In this document: positions 22,349 to 34,564 of the stretch, in pieces
Layout: every line of letters begins with the position of its first letter
Numbering within the stretch: the first letter of the stretch is position 1
Source of the DNA: Acidomyces sp. 'richmondensis'
Lineage: Eukaryota > Ascomycota > Dothideomycetes > Mycosphaerellales > Teratosphaeriaceae
Reading direction: 5' to 3'
Length of the DNA: 64,000 bases
Assembly: GCA_003545705.1 (NCBI GenBank)
Contig: QVLQ01000031.1
Span: forward strand, 124,001 to 188,000
Program-made: the position numbers and the translations under genes
Notes under the pieces: model-generated
Seen by the model: only the letters and a program-made list of their open reading frames with translations
The model's database searches: none
Told to the model about the DNA's origin: nothing

Positions 22349-23738
22349 TCATGAGATGAAGGTCGCTTCCATGAATAGCCGGCCCTCCTCCTCCTTCTTC
22401 TCCCCGCCCTCGTCTACCTCCAGGGTGATCTTTGGAGTATACTATCCGCACAACGTCAGCGCCGCTCCCTCCTCCTTCCCGGCGACATGAGAAGACATGA
22501 GATTACCCCGCCACTCACCTGGTAAATGTACGGCTTCGTACCCGACGCCCCGGCGACAATCTGCTTCACAAACTTGGGCAGCTCGCCCATGACGTCTACC
22601 CGATCAGCCCTTTCCACGAGCTCGGTCGCCATCCGCGCCTTCACCACCCTCCCTTCCTCATCTTCTCCCTCCCACCCAAACTCCACCGCACCCGGCTCGG
22701 GCCAATCATTCTTTGGATCGCCCTTGACGCTCGAATGCCTCACCTTCTGCGCCCCAGCCACCACGATCCCATCGTCCCTTACCACGGCGCCGACGGACAC
22801 GACAGTCTCGCCGTAGCTTTTCGGCGTTGTGAACTCCATCACAAACGCCGACATCGTCGGCCCCTGGAACAACCCGAAATTCCACCGCGCGGCCGCGAAG
22901 TGTGGCTTCATGCCTTGCAGGGCGTGCACGAACATGCCCTTGCCCGTGAAATTGACCTCGGTGCCGTCCGGCGTGACGATCGTCCCGGAGACGCGGCAGC
23001 GCGGCCAGAAGAGGTGTTTCATGCGACCCCAGGGCTTGGCGGGGTCGGTGCCGAACGAGGTGGTGCCGTTCTTGCCGATGGCGATGCCCGGGGCGAGACG
23101 GGTGAAGGTCAGATCGACGACGTTGCTGTGACGTGGGTCCATGCGGCCTTTGATGGCGTACGAGGTGCCGTCGGCGCTGAGCTCCATGGAGCAGGCGTCG
23201 GCGAGGAAATTCTGGCGGTCGGGGGAGAAGGAGAAGTGGTGGATGTTGTCGGATGACCAGCGGTGGTCATTCTTGCCGGGCTCGGACGAGAAGACTTTGG
23301 AAGTGAATTGGGCCGTGGTGCGGACGCCTCTATTGTGGATCAGCCAACACGATTTTATCCCCGAGTTTGTCCACCCCAATTAACGGCTCTTCACCCACAA
23401 GACGTTGCTGTAAATGATCTGCGCCATCCCCAGCCGCCCTTCGTCGCTCAACATGTAGAATGTCTTGGTCTCGACGTTGGTCGTGTCCATGCGCTCCCAT
23501 GCCAGGTCATCTTTGGTGAGCTCGGTATACGGCGTGTGTTGGGTCTGTTCGGTCACGCTCTGGATCGCGGACGGGCCGTAAATGGGCTCGGTGATGCCGA
23601 CGCTGTGCCATACCGAGACATGTCAGAGAAAATAATAATAATAATAATAATATTCAAAATCAAACCTCGCCAGAGGCATGGGTGTTCCATGTGATTTTGG
23701 ATGGGGGAGACTTGCGCGTTCTTCGCCCAATCCCACAT
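22349..23738 (-). CDS. SVF1: Survival factor Svf1 family protein
   Basis: Exons 23738-23716, 23602-23399, 23329-22519 and 22441-22349 join in frame to 376 residues. Svf1 proteins are lipocalin-like. In yeast Svf1 protects against oxidative stress and is reported to carry ceramide between ER and Golgi, with an amphipathic N-terminus for membrane contact. Family hallmarks: MWDWAKNA, EPIYGPSAIQSV, ELTKDDLAWERMDTTNVETK, SFGTDPAKPWGRMKHLFWPR, ALQGMKPHFAAARWNFG, FVMEFTTPKSYGETVVSVG, and a C-terminal RLFMEATFIS. Intron 2 (23398-23330) starts GTGGGT and intron 3 (22518-22442) starts GTGAGT. Intron 1 (23715-23603) starts GCAAGT and ends CACAG, so it appears to be a GC-AG intron. No GT donor in phase gives the conserved N-terminus. 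Confidence 0.93.
23630..23652. repeat. (AAT)n microsatellite within Svf1 intron 1
   Basis: A short run of AAT units lies inside the first intron of the Svf1 gene, close to its 3' splice site on the minus strand. Confidence 0.8.
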
Positions 23739-24450
23739 CTTTGCCGCTGTCCGCTGCGCCTTCACGGCAGGGCCTGCGCTGGATAAATGACAAGAGAAGG
23801 TTTCTGGGAAGCGGAGCGTCTGGCCAGCGAGGTGGAACGGTCTCAGGGGAGGTGGTTATGCTTGAAAGGAGAGAATTAATGTCAAGTTGGACCGTAATAC
23901 AGCCAAAAGTTCCCCCAGATCGCGAATTCCCTGACGTCAAAATCTCACGGGTCGCCAAGCATTCGGGGAAGGGGGGAGGGGGAACTGATTGACCCATCGT
24001 CCTACTCATCTCCTGACTGCGACCACTCAATCAATTGACCTTTACACAGCTGGATATATCTAATAAACGATATCAATGGTCCCACGTGATATGACTGCTA
24101 CTGCGCTGCACTCGTACGTGTACTAAAACGATGCGCAAGAGTTCAATCGACATCGGTCAATGAGTTACTTGATGCTGGCCAAAAGCCCCACCCTTCTTCT
24201 CCCCATCTTGTCCACCTTCCCTTTCCGCGTTTAGACCCACGCCCTTGTTGTTCTGGCGGACTCGGAGACCGACTTGGGACCTTTGGAAGTCTCCCCCGCC
24301 GCGGGGTTGTCTTGCTACATGTAAAGTCCTTCACCGTCTCGATATTAGTGAGTGAACCGCCGCCGCCGCCTCGTACGTCTCCTAAGAAATCAAGATCGCC
24401 TGTCTTCCTTCCCACTTCTCCAAATCTCCCACTAGTTCCTCAGACCCGCC
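23739..24450. other. Divergent intergenic region
   Basis: About 0.7 kb shared upstream of Svf1 (-) and the LYC1-like gene (+). No further gene is seen. Confidence 0.5.
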
Positions 24451-25668
24451 ATGTCCGACTCCACCAACACCACGACCACCACCACCACCACCACCACGAC
24501 CGCCACCACGACCGCGCTCCCACCCTCCTCCTCTCCTGACCTTTACCTCGTCCCTGGTACCCCTGCGGAGATCGACGCCCAGACGCGAGCCAACAGCGTC
24601 GAATGGCGCGGTCCCCTCACCATGGCCGCCTACCTCCGGCGCGAGGCGCTCCTCCTCCAACAAGACCTCACCCGGGACGGCGGGCTCACGGCCTGGATGT
24701 TGGTCCACCGACCGGCGGGTAAAAAAGAGGAAGAGAGGGTCGTGCTGTGCGGATGCGAAAGCATCCGCAAACGTGCCTTGCTCCTCCTGCCGGATCGACA
24801 AGAGGTAGAGGACGTCTGGGCCCACGGGGTCGCGAGCGTGTTCTGTCCCGCCCCCTTCCGGAGGAAGGGGTACGCGGGGAGGATGATGGAGGAGGTGGGA
24901 CGGAGGTTAGCGGGTTGGCAGAACGGGATGGACGGGAAGCGCGTGGCGTGCAGCGTGTTATATTCAGACATCGGACCCACTTTCTATGCCCGGAGGGGTT
25001 GGAAGGCGAGGGAGTCGACGCACGTCGCGCTGCCCGCCGCAAAGGCCGCCGACGAGGATGACGGGGTGAAGACGCTCACGAGTGCCGACTTGGACGAGCT
25101 GTGCGCGGCCGATGAGCGGCTTCTGCGAGCCCGCATGCAGCGCATGCGGGGCTCGGCGAAGGCGGTGGTCGCCTTGCTTCCCGACCGCGCGACCATGGAT
25201 TGGCATCACGCGAGAGAAGACTTCGTCGCGACCGAGTTGCACGGGGAGCAGGGCCACCTGCCCGCCTTCATGCGGGAAGGGGGCCGCGGGGCCTTGGTGC
25301 AGGTACGGGACGGCGTGCGGGCCTGGTGTGTGTGGACGCGCGTGTGGACGGCGGCGGGGGAGGAGAAGGCGGATACCCTGCACGTGCTGCGCATGGTCGT
25401 GGAGGGCGACGACGGCACGGAAGGGGAGGACGAGGTGCGGGCGGTGGCCAAGCTATTGGACATGGCCCGGCGCCGGGCTCATGACGCCGACATGGCCGAG
25501 GTGCACGTTTGGAATCCCTCCCGCCTGGTGCTGGCCGGGGCGAGACGGCTCATGCCGGCCTGTGACCTGGTGGTGCGCGAGAAGGAGAGCATTGCGAGCA
25601 TGCGCTGGTACTTGGCCGAAGGGGAGGAGGTGGAGTGGCTGTGCAACGAGAAGTTTGGCTGGTGTTAG
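24451..25668 (+). CDS. LYC1-like GNAT-fold N-acetyltransferase
   Basis: Single-exon 405-residue protein resembling the fungal LYC1 family, named after the Yarrowia lysine N6-acetyltransferase of lysine catabolism. Residues 6-25 are a Thr-rich run encoded by a (ACC)n microsatellite. The acetyl-CoA-binding GNAT core lies at about residues 80-195: VVLCGCESIRKRALLL, then GVASVFCPAPFRRKGYAGRM (strand plus the R/Q-x-x-G-x-G/A loop as RRKGYAG) and ACSVLYSDIGPTFYARRGWK. A LYC1-type C-terminal domain follows (DELCAADERLL; WHHAREDFVATELHG; REKESIASMRWYLAEGEEVE; CNEKFGW at the end). Codons are strongly GC-ending, like the neighbouring Pkc1. The lysine substrate is inferred from the family. Confidence 0.85.
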   Translation: MSDSTNTTTTTTTTTTTATTTALPPSSSPDLYLVPGTPAEIDAQTRANSVEWRGPLTMAAYLRREALLLQQDLTRDGGLTAWMLVHRPAGKKEEERVVLCGCESIRKRALLLLPDRQEVEDVWAHGVASVFCPAPFRRKGYAGRMMEEVGRRLAGWQNGMDGKRVACSVLYSDIGPTFYARRGWKARESTHVALPAAKAADEDDGVKTLTSADLDELCAADERLLRARMQRMRGSAKAVVALLPDRATMDWHHAREDFVATELHGEQGHLPAFMREGGRGALVQVRDGVRAWCVWTRVWTAAGEEKADTLHVLRMVVEGDDGTEGEDEVRAVAKLLDMARRRAHDADMAEVHVWNPSRLVLAGARRLMPACDLVVREKESIASMRWYLAEGEEVEWLCNEKFGWC

Positions 25669-26155
25669 GAGCCCATTCATTGCTACGGAGGGAGACAGCC
25701 GCCATGCCTGGCCCGCCTGCGCGTAGGGAAACGGGATGGCATACGTGCAGTCACGTGTCGAGCGACACATGCTGATGACATTGCCCGTCGTCGAACGAGA
25801 CGTTGGGGGCGACGACGTTGAGGAGGACGCTCCGACCTGGATGGGGTGCCCTGCGTAGATGAGAGGGACGGGTTGAACTGAGCCGCTGCTATAGGGAGGG
25901 ATGGCGGGAGGGAGGATATAGGCGCCGAGCAGGCATGTGAAGGCGAGTGGGGCGGATTCGCCACGTCGAAAAGTCCAGAGAGTCTCCTGGGTGCATGTAC
26001 ATATACCAAACCCCGTCTTGTGGTCGGCCGTGTGGGTGGAAGTGGTACGACCGTTCCTACGCACACAAAACCATTGTCGGACCTTGCACCATCAGTGCGA
26101 CGCCGGGGTGTGCAATCCTGGCTGCGCGAGCGCGATTTTTCGTCGGAAGAATATA

Positions 26156-26167
26156 ATATACATATAT

Positions 26168-26213
<46 letters not shown>

Positions 26214-26360
26214 ACACATACACCCGCACACGCACGCACACGCACGCATACATACGCAAATAAGCACACATACATACGCATATAAGCACAGATACATACG
26301 CATACACATACATACATACAACATACACACACACACACACACACACGCACACACACATAA

Positions 26361-26392
<32 letters not shown>

Positions 26393-26400
26393 TTCTCATA
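26156..26400. repeat. CA/TA microsatellite cluster
   Basis: A pure (CA)n run at 26171-26208 passes into imperfect CACACATA, CGCACA and CATA units, a second CA run at about 26323-26345 and an (AT)n run at about 26358-26384. It probably has high slippage rates and Z-DNA potential. Confidence 0.9.
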
Positions 26401-27157
26401 CATACGTCCATATATCCAGGGTCAGGAAGTGCGGCGAGGCGGGATTCTCTGAAGCCCCGCACCGTCATTATCACGGGGTGTCGATACTGCACCGGACATA
26501 CCATTACATATCAACACACACGGGGGCCGCCACGGCTTCAGCAGCTTTTGATCTTCCTACCGCCATCACACGCCATCCTCGCTCCGACCTCCCTCGACGG
26601 CACGGCGGACGGCGAGGCGGTGCACGCGCGGCGTCGTTCCCCCCTCTCCCCCCCCCCCACCCCCATTCGGCAGCTGCTGTGGCTGAGCATCGCACCGGGT
26701 AAACCTACCTGACATCACTTTTCGCCGATTTGCACCACCACCACCACCACCACCACTACCACCACTACCACCACTACCACCACTACTTCGACCACGACTC
26801 CTTCTCCCCCCTCCCCTCCCCCCACCCCACCAGGCGCCTACCACACGGCCTCCATCCTCGCCGCCAGCCAGCTCCTTCTGCCTGCTTCTCACCCTCTCGC
26901 CTCCGTCGTTGTCGTTGTCTTCCCGGCACTCGGCAGTGCGGCGCCAGGAAGCGAGTCTCGCCGGCTTCGATGCGCATCGGCGGTCCCACCACCGTACACC
27001 CACCACGTATCACGCGGTCGCCTCGATTATCCATAACATCAGCCTCTCCCGGCCGCCGCCGCCGCGTGAGGCAGGAGTCAGCATAGGCATCCTTGTCGGC
27101 CCGGCTGGCCATAATCGCTCTCCGCTTGTTCGGCGGCACAGAGGGTCCGCGCCCGTC

Positions 27158-27189
27158 CTCCTCCTCCTCCTCCTCCTCCTCCTCCTCCT
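27158..27189. repeat. (CTC)n microsatellite
   Basis: About ten CTC/TCC units in the CT-rich leader upstream of Pkc1. Confidence 0.85.
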
Positions 27190-27352
27190 ACCAACTTTTA
27201 CCAACTCCGGCCTTCGTCCGACACAGGGTGGCCACGCCTGAGGCCGCGCCCGTCCTCGTCATCCGGCGCCTCCTCCTCTTCCTCCCATCCTCCTTCGGTC
27301 AGATCCACCGTCCCGAGCGGGCCCGTCGCGGCCGCGCCCGATCGCCGCCACC

Positions 27353-30300
27353 ATGAACGACGACGCGGCCATGCAGGAGATCTACCGCAAGATCGAGCGC
27401 GAAAAGGCCATCATCAACGCGGCCACGGCCATGCGCCAGGCGACCAACAATCAGGCGGTCAACTCGCGCGTCGAATCCAACATCCGCGAGTCCCGCCGCA
27501 ACATCCAGTACTTCGAGCAGACCCTGAACGATTTGCGCTCGCGGAAGCTGGGCACGGACCTCGGCGGGTTGTCCATCTCTTCTCCTCCCGGGGTTGAAGG
27601 CCCCGCCCCGCCGCAGCACGGCGGACCGGGGTCCGGCGCCGGCAGCAACAGTCAAGAACGGTACGGCGGGCGGGCGGATTACGGCGATCCTCCTCCGGGC
27701 GGGTACAGTGGCGGCGGCGGGAACGTCATGATGCCGCCCCGTCCACCGTATGCCCCGCCGGGCCCCGCCGACCGGTCCCCTCGCGCGCGCCCGAATTACA
27801 GCAAGTTAGACCTGATCAAGTACGACACGGTGCACTTGGGCCCTCGCATCCAGCTCATGCTGTCGCAGCTCGAGTTCAAGCTGAGCGTGGAGAAGCAGTA
27901 CAAGGACGGGATCGAAAAGATGATCCGGCTGTACCAGATGGAAGGCGACCGGAAGAGCCGATCCGATGCGGAAGGGCGGCGGATCGAGTCGAATCAGAAG
28001 ATCCAATTGCTCACCCGGGCGCTGAGGAAATATGAAGATCTGCACGTGGATGTGGAGGGCGTGGCCGATGCGGCGGACGACGACAGCATGGACACGCCGA
28101 CGCAGCGGAAGCCCTTGACGGGCCACCTGTCGGTGCGGATCCACGGCGTCGCGGATGTGGATCACGCCTCGACCGGTCGCTTCTCGCGCGGGCCCGAGAC
28201 CTTCGTCATCATGAAAGTGGAGGACGCTTTCAAGGGACGCACGAAGGCGACGCGGACGGATCGCTGGGCCGACGAGAACCACGAGTTCGACGTGGACAAG
28301 GCGAACGAGATCGAGTTTACCGTCTACGACAAGTCCGGGGATCACCCCGTGCCGATCGGCTTGCTGTGGATCCGCCTGTCGGACCTGGTAGATGAGATTC
28401 GGCGGAAGAGGGTGGAGACCGAGTTCAACCAGGCCGGGTGGATGACCGCCGATAAGATGGGTGACCAGCATGCTCGCCCGGACCTGCAGTTCCAGCCCCC
28501 GCCCAACGCCCAAGGGGCCTCCGGCGGCGGTGGAGCCGCGGCCGGCGCCACGGCGGCGGCGGCGGGTGGGCCACCCGGGTCGGGACTTGCACCGCAGACG
28601 GGGCCCATCTACATCGACGCTTGGTTCTCGCTCGAGCCCGTGGGGCGCATCCAGCTCACGCTCTCCTTCATCAAACAGGTCAAAGATCGCCGGCCATTCG
28701 ACGTGGGGCTCAACCGCAAAGGTGCCGTGCGCCAGAAGAAGGAGAACGTGGTGGAGCAGTACGGCCACAAATTCGTCACGCAAACGTTTTACAACATCAT
28801 GCGCTGCGCCCTGTGCGGCGACTTCCTCAAGTACACGGCGGGCATGCAGTGCGCGGACTGCAAATACACCTGCCACAAAAATTGCTATCCCAAAGTCGTC
28901 ACCAAATGCATCTCCAAATCCAACGACCCGGACGAAGAGAAGATCAACCACCGCATTCCGCACCGCTTCGAGGGCTTCAGCAACATGGGCGCCAACTGGT
29001 GCTGCCACTGCGGCTACATGCTCCCCCTCGGACGCAAGCAGAGTCGTCGCTGCACCGAGTGCAAGCTCACCTGTCACGCCAACTGCGTGCATTTCGTGCC
29101 GGACTTCTGTGGCATGAGCATGGAGAGTGCCAACCAGATCCTCGCCGAACTGAAGAAGACAAAGGGCGCCCGTGGCCGTATGCTCGAGAACTCGGGCAAG
29201 CTGCGCGCGGCGGGCGGGGGTGCGACGCCCGGACGTCCGGTGGGTCTTTCGGAGAAGGAGAGTTATACCGTCGCACAGGGCCATCAGGATCAGCTGGGAC
29301 AGACGTCGCGCGACGACGGCCGACCGACGCCATCGCAGTCGGCGGATCGGTTCTCATATGGCAAAGAACGCATGTCCGACCACTACGAACAACCACCACG
29401 CACCTCCTCGTTCGGACCACCCAGTGAGCAATCCGTGTCGGCGGCCAAGTCGTCCATGAGCAGCGGGCCCTCCTCTCCGGAGTCCGCGACCCACCGCCCG
29501 GCGCCCCCGCGCACCCAATCCTCTCAATCGGCGGCGCAGGCGGCGCAAGCCGCGCAAGCGGCGCTGGCCGCCGGGGGGGGCCCGCGACCGGGATACCAGC
29601 GTGGTTCGACCGAGTATCCGCAAGGACGCACGTCGGGTGGTGGCGGAGGTTATGCGGATGGGTATGGTGAGAGCAAGTATTACCGTCCTCAAGCGGGTTC
29701 ATCGTCGCAACAGTCCCCGCCACCGCAACCGTCGCAGGTGGCGTATGATCCGGCGAGGTATGCGGCGGTCACCGGGCAGGGACCTCCCGTGGCGATGTAT
29801 GGACAGCAGCAGCATCCGATGAGTGTCGCAACGCCCCCTCCTCCGCCGGCCAAAGGCCCGTATCAGGCGCAGCAGCCGATGCCCATGTCCCCGCAACAGT
29901 TTCAACATCCCCCGCCGACGCCGCAATCGCCGCGGACGACGCAGACGTCGGCGATGGCGATAGCGCCGCCTGAAGAGCGGAAACCGGCACCGCCGGCCAA
30001 CACGGCGGGAACGGGACGGCGCATCGGTTTGGACCATTTCAATTTCTTGGCCGTGTTGGGGAAGGGAAATTTCGGGAAAGTCATGCTGGCCGAGACGAAG
30101 GCGACGAAGCAGCTGTACGCGATCAAAGTCTTGAAAAAGGAATTCATCATCGAAAACGACGAAGTGGAGAGCACACGCTCGGAGAAACGGGTGTTCCTCA
30201 TCGCCAACAAAGAACGCCATCCCTTCCTCATCAATTTGCACGCGTGCTTCCAAACCGAGACCCGCATCTACTTCGTCATGGAATACATCGCGGGTGGGGA

Positions 30301-31130
30301 TCTCATGCTGCACATCCAACGGGGGCAATTCGGCACAAAACGCGCGCAATTCTACGCCGCCGAAGTCTGCCTCGCGCTGAAGTACTTTCACGAAAACGGC
30401 GTCATCTACCGCGACCTCAAGCTCGACAACATCATGTTGACGCTCGACGGCCACATCAAAATCGCCGACTACGGCCTCTGCAAGGAGGACATGTGGTACG
30501 GCTCCACCACATCGACTTTCTGCGGCACGCCCGAATTCATGGCTCCGGAAATTCTGCTGGACAAGAAGTACGGGCGTGCGGTGGATTGGTGGGCATTCGG
30601 AGTTCTGATATACCAGATGTTGCTCCAACAATCTCCCTTCCGGGGTGAAGATGAGGATGAAATTTACGACGCCATTCTCGCGGACGAGCCGTTATACCCC
30701 ATCCACATGCCGCGGGACAGCGTGAGCATTTTGCAGAAGCTCCTCACGCGGGAGCCCGAGTTGCGGCTGGGTAGTGGGCCCACCGACGCGCAGGAGATCA
30801 TGAGTCATCCTTTCTTCCGATCCATCAACTGGGATGATGTGTATCACAAGCGTGTTCCCGTACCGTTTGTGCCGACGGTGAAGGGGAGGGCGGATACGAG
30901 TAATTTTGACGCCGAGTTCACGAGTGTGACGCCGGTGTTGACGCCGGTCCAGTCAGGTGAGTATTTTTCCTGCTTCCTTCTCGTTTCCGTTGCTCTTCCG
31001 GATGGAAATCTATTTCTTACAGGCTTCTGGGGGTACGTTTTTGCTGATGGATGCTCCCCCGGTCACAGTGCTCTCCCAATCCATGCAAGAGGAATTCCGC
31101 GGGTTTTCCTACTCGGCCGATTTCATTTAG
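27353..31130 (+). CDS. PKC1: Protein kinase C (Pkc1)
   Basis: Exons 27353-30956 and 31069-31130 join in frame to 1221 residues. Pkc1 is the Rho1 effector at the head of the cell-wall-integrity MAPK cascade. Domains in order: HR1a (about 1-70) and HR1b (about 147-225), Rho-binding; C2-like (about 250-375); tandem C1 zinc fingers (about 471-520, HKFVTQTFYNIMRCALCGDF; about 537-587, HRFEGFSNMGANWCCHCGYM); a long Pro/Gln/Ala linker; and the kinase domain from about 896 (LGKGNFGKV), with Lys925, YRDLKLDN with Asp1021, and the metal motif as DYG (1039-1041) as commonly seen in fungal Pkc1. TFCGTPEFMAPE is the activation-loop site. The C-tail ends VLSQSMQEEFRGFSYSADFI. The intron (30957-31068) starts GTGAGT and ends GTCACAG. 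The start sits in GCCACCATGAA. Confidence 0.96.
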
Positions 31131-31308
31131 TAAAGAGGCGCGTCGGAGCAACTCCACTTAGGGGGCCGATGGCGGGGTGGTTGCTACCGGTGAGGGCGAA
31201 GAAGCATGATCAAAAGGAATCCGCCCGCTTTGTCATCGCCTCTCTCGCCACATGTCGACTTTGGGTCTTTTCCGGAGACCTTCTTCCCCCGACCCCCTTT
31301 CTCCCCTT

Positions 31309-31330
31309 CCCCCCCCCCCCCCCCCCCCCC
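31309..31330. repeat. 22-bp C homopolymer
   Basis: An uninterrupted run of 22 C, flanked by further CT-rich sequence, downstream of Pkc1. Confidence 0.9.
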
Positions 31331-33017
31331 TTCCTCCTCCTTTTCCCTTCCTCTCCCTCCTTACAACCGCATTCTCCTCCTTTGATGCTCTCGCTCTCGT
31401 CGGGTCGTCGGATTTGTGGGAAGACGATGTTGGCACAACGCGGATATCGCGCCAACCTGAGAATGCTGCAGAAAGAGGAATGGGCACGATGATATATCTG
31501 AGGGCAGTGGGAATCGGTGGCGTGTTATGTTGCCGTTTAGAATCAAGAGGATTGCGCGATCGTCATGAACGGGTGGGAGATAAGGTTTTGCATCTGGATT
31601 TTCCAGGGAAGGACATAGATGGGAAGGCGGATGGGGGGTGAATTTGTAGGATGAGGAAGGATGGCAAACGTCCTCCTTTCCTAGGCCACTCCAAACGCAC
31701 AAGGGATGGAAGTATCTCCCGTCTCGTCTCATTCATGTGTAAGAAGAGCGGGTTCTCAAATGGAAAGGTTGATGAAGTCATATTTCCGAATGCCCGTTCG
31801 CTGAGTGATCGCGAAACAATCACTTTTTTTTTTCGGGCCTGGGAAGGGTGACTGGGTTTTGAGAATGGGAAGGTGACGCATTGTTCGCTCTTGTTGGACA
31901 TGTGGTGGCGCGGGAAAAAATAACATCAAAAAAAACCCCAAAAAACCCCAAAAAAATAAAAAAATAAAAAATAAAAAAAAAATAAAAAAAATAAAGAGCA
32001 CATATCTAATTAGGAGAAACGTGCATGACCGTTGAAGTGTTTTGACGAGTATGGTGGACATGAAAAAAATTTCGAGACACTGGCGTGCATTGGGTTGTTG
32101 GGGCGAAGAACATGGTAATATGGGGGTGGGTTGGTGAGATATAATTTTGGTTGGAAGGAAGCGGATGGCGGTGTGCTTCTGGTGATCAACACCCCCAGCG
32201 TAATTCTTTCGATCAAATTTTGTGGAAATGATAGATCTTTCTCTCTCCCCATTTCTGCATTTCCCTTAAACCCCCACCCCCCTCCTCCCTCCCTCCCTCC
32301 CCTCTTTGTCCGCTTCTGCATCTACCTCTCTGTCTGTCCCTCCATACCTCAACCCCCCTCTTCATCTGTTTTTTTCTTTATTTTTAATTTTTTGGATCGA
32401 TATTAAAAGTGCCTCCTCCGCGTGGGGAGAATGAGGATGGCGGGAAGAGCCACATCAATCAGTCATCAAATTGGTGTGAAATTCGGTAAGAATTGATCAG
32501 GTTTGGGATGAGTGTATTGCTTGCAAAGCTCTATGTTCTCATGGACATATAGCTTCTCGGATGGAGAGAAAAGTAAAGCGCGCTACCTTCTCACGACAAA
32601 TAGTCTTAAATATAAGGATATGGCTGTGGTTGCTCGATACAGACTGGGACATAGCAACCCTCTTTGGTGGGTTTCCAGCCGTTCATCCCGCACCGACCAA
32701 CTTTCAGGGCCCAGACGTCTTTTGGGACAGTGATATTGCGCCCGAATAGACGCGAGCAGGCGGTTCTAGTGCTCTGACGGGGAGGCCGTATAGTGTGGCC
32801 GGCAGGTGCTCAGACTGGGGAATCGAAGACACGGACTCATCGATGCTGACTTTATTCTGGAATGAGAATGTCCTTGGCCGCATTGAAGATTCTACAACGG
32901 CCATGCGATGATGTTAATATTTCCAGCCGGACGCTGCAGAAAAAAAGATTGGGCAGTAGAACCTTGAGCGGGGCCAATCGATCCAGCAAGGCGATTGCAG
33001 GACCGGAAAAAAAAAAC

Positions 33018-33046
<29 letters not shown>
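33018..33046. repeat. 29-bp A homopolymer
   Basis: A run of 29 A preceded by a shorter interrupted A run. It explains the Lys-rich and Phe-rich frames at 32862-33209. Confidence 0.9.
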
Positions 33047-33050
<4 letters not shown>

Positions 33051-34265
33051 TCGATTAGATTGGTATTTAATGGATCCTAACCGATGCGGTGCAGCCGCTG
33101 CAGGGCACAATAGCGCAGATCTACGAATCATGGGTGAAAGACGAGTCGACGGTTCCGTCGTTGTGAACTCTTGTGGATGCTGAGTGTGTTGATTCGGGTG
33201 AAGTGCCATAGTTGTTAACCGACGTTAGCAGATTTTCATATCAAATCAAACAGCAGGAATCTTGCGGTTCTGGAAAGTATGTGAAAAGAAAAACAAAATC
33301 GATGGTGCGTTCCTCTTTGAACAGACTTAAGCGCACGGCTTGAACGGTCGTTCCACGAATGAAATGGTAGATGCAATCCACTGTATACGAAAATATGTGA
33401 CGGATGGAGACACGAAAGTCGTGAATCTGTAGGGTAACCACAAAGACCGGTTGGTGCTTGGGCGACATGCAAATGGGTCCATCGGTTCCCCGGCTGGATA
33501 GAGACAACATGGATGATATCCTGTTGCCCAACTGCCACTATATCGAACTGAGTAATCAAATTAGTGCAACAAGTTATTCGGATTTGGACGGGCATTGTTG
33601 TCTACGAATTTCTAGGAACAATAAGGCCAACCACCGCTGACAATTTAAAGATGGCACATTGATGTGTCGTTGATATTGTTAGAAAACAAAAAAGAAAAAA
33701 ATAAAATCAAGAATAAAAAAAAAAATAACAAACCAAAGAAAACAAAGAAAACAGCGTCATTCCTTCAGACCTTACTTCTCTTGATTATTCATTTGTCGGC
33801 TTTCAACTTCAAAGCAGTATTTTTATGCTTCTAAACAATACGAATTTGACGCGTCCAATGTTACATTGCGAAGAGCACATACATAGGGAATTTGTACTGG
33901 CCAACTGCGAGAGAAATAATCTTTCCTAAGACTTCATCCCACGAAATGTTTGTTGCGCCATCGGGAAAAAGTTACCCTCTGAGGAGAGTGGCTTTATAGC
34001 AGATGGAATAACATAGAAAAGCCAGTCCTGCGCATGAGTCAGCCACCGACGAGACAGCTAATGCGATGGTACGACAGATTGTACATGTGGACAGGAGTCT
34101 TCGCCTCATTGCCACTCATCGCAGAGAGGAGAAATATTTGCAGCTGCCTGTTGGGAACCAGATCCGTACACCAAGCAGAGAAAAGAAGGGATCGATCAAA
34201 CAAACACTATAGGAGCTGACATCCGCGCGTTTCACAGGGGCCACGAAGCCTTACCACGAGAATTC

Positions 34266-34514
34266 TTAAACTGCGTGTCGGTGAAACTGAGAGTTTTGGT
34301 TGTGTTGGAGAACATACGGAGGGGATACTAGGACTGAAAAATCGATGACGCGCGGTGGAGGTTGTGGATCCGGGGGGATATTCATCGACACCCCGTCCTC
34401 CCGAATCGCTGTATAACATCTGCCGAGGCCAACATCAGTGTGACCCACGTTGCCTTGCTCGTCGATTCCTCGCTCGAAATGTTCCAAATCTGTAGGACTC
34501 ACGTTAACCGTCAT
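34266..34514 (-). CDS. Tentative small ORF, 82 aa
   Basis: ATG-initiated frame encoding an acidic, Gly/Pro-containing peptide (DLEHFERGIDEQGNVGHTDV; IPPDPQPPPRVIDFSVLVS). The composition looks protein-like, but there is no known domain. It lies just 3' of the short-chain dehydrogenase on the same strand. It may be a small gene, a fragment or chance. Confidence 0.25.
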   Translation of the reverse strand: MTVNVSPTDLEHFERGIDEQGNVGHTDVGLGRCYTAIREDGVSMNIPPDPQPPPRVIDFSVLVSPPYVLQHNQNSQFHRHAV

Positions 34515-34564
34515 ATTCCATAAGGTTTTATATTAATTCAAGCAATATAGCACAACCCACAAAT

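Larger units (their letters stand above)
25669..27352. other. Long upstream region of Pkc1 with microsatellites
   Basis: 1.7 kb without a supported gene. It holds the CA/TA microsatellite cluster (26156-26400), a CCACTAC-type run (26731-26790) and a (CTC)n run (27158-27189), followed by CT-rich sequence up to the Pkc1 start codon, which fits a long 5' leader. Long frames here (25683-26504 minus, 26020-26712 plus) are translations of the repeats. A minus-strand frame at about 25680-26000 has some coding look, but no gene could be built. Confidence 0.6.
31131..34265. other. Gene-poor 3.1-kb region
   Basis: No gene is supported. It contains a 22-bp C run (31309-31330), an A-rich tract of AAAAATA-like units (about 31927-32000) and a 29-bp A run (33018-33046). 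Two overlapping minus-strand frames at 33241-33595 (119 and 96 codons) look mildly coding but have no recognisable motif. Confidence 0.5.

Noticed and set aside
25683..26712. Long Cys/Val-rich (-) and His/Thr-rich (+) frames
   Set aside because: They are translations of the CA/TA microsatellite, with no other coding support.
27806..29284. 492-codon open frame on the minus strand inside Pkc1
   Set aside because: It is the mirror of a strongly GC3-biased coding region. The plus-strand frame carries all PKC domains.
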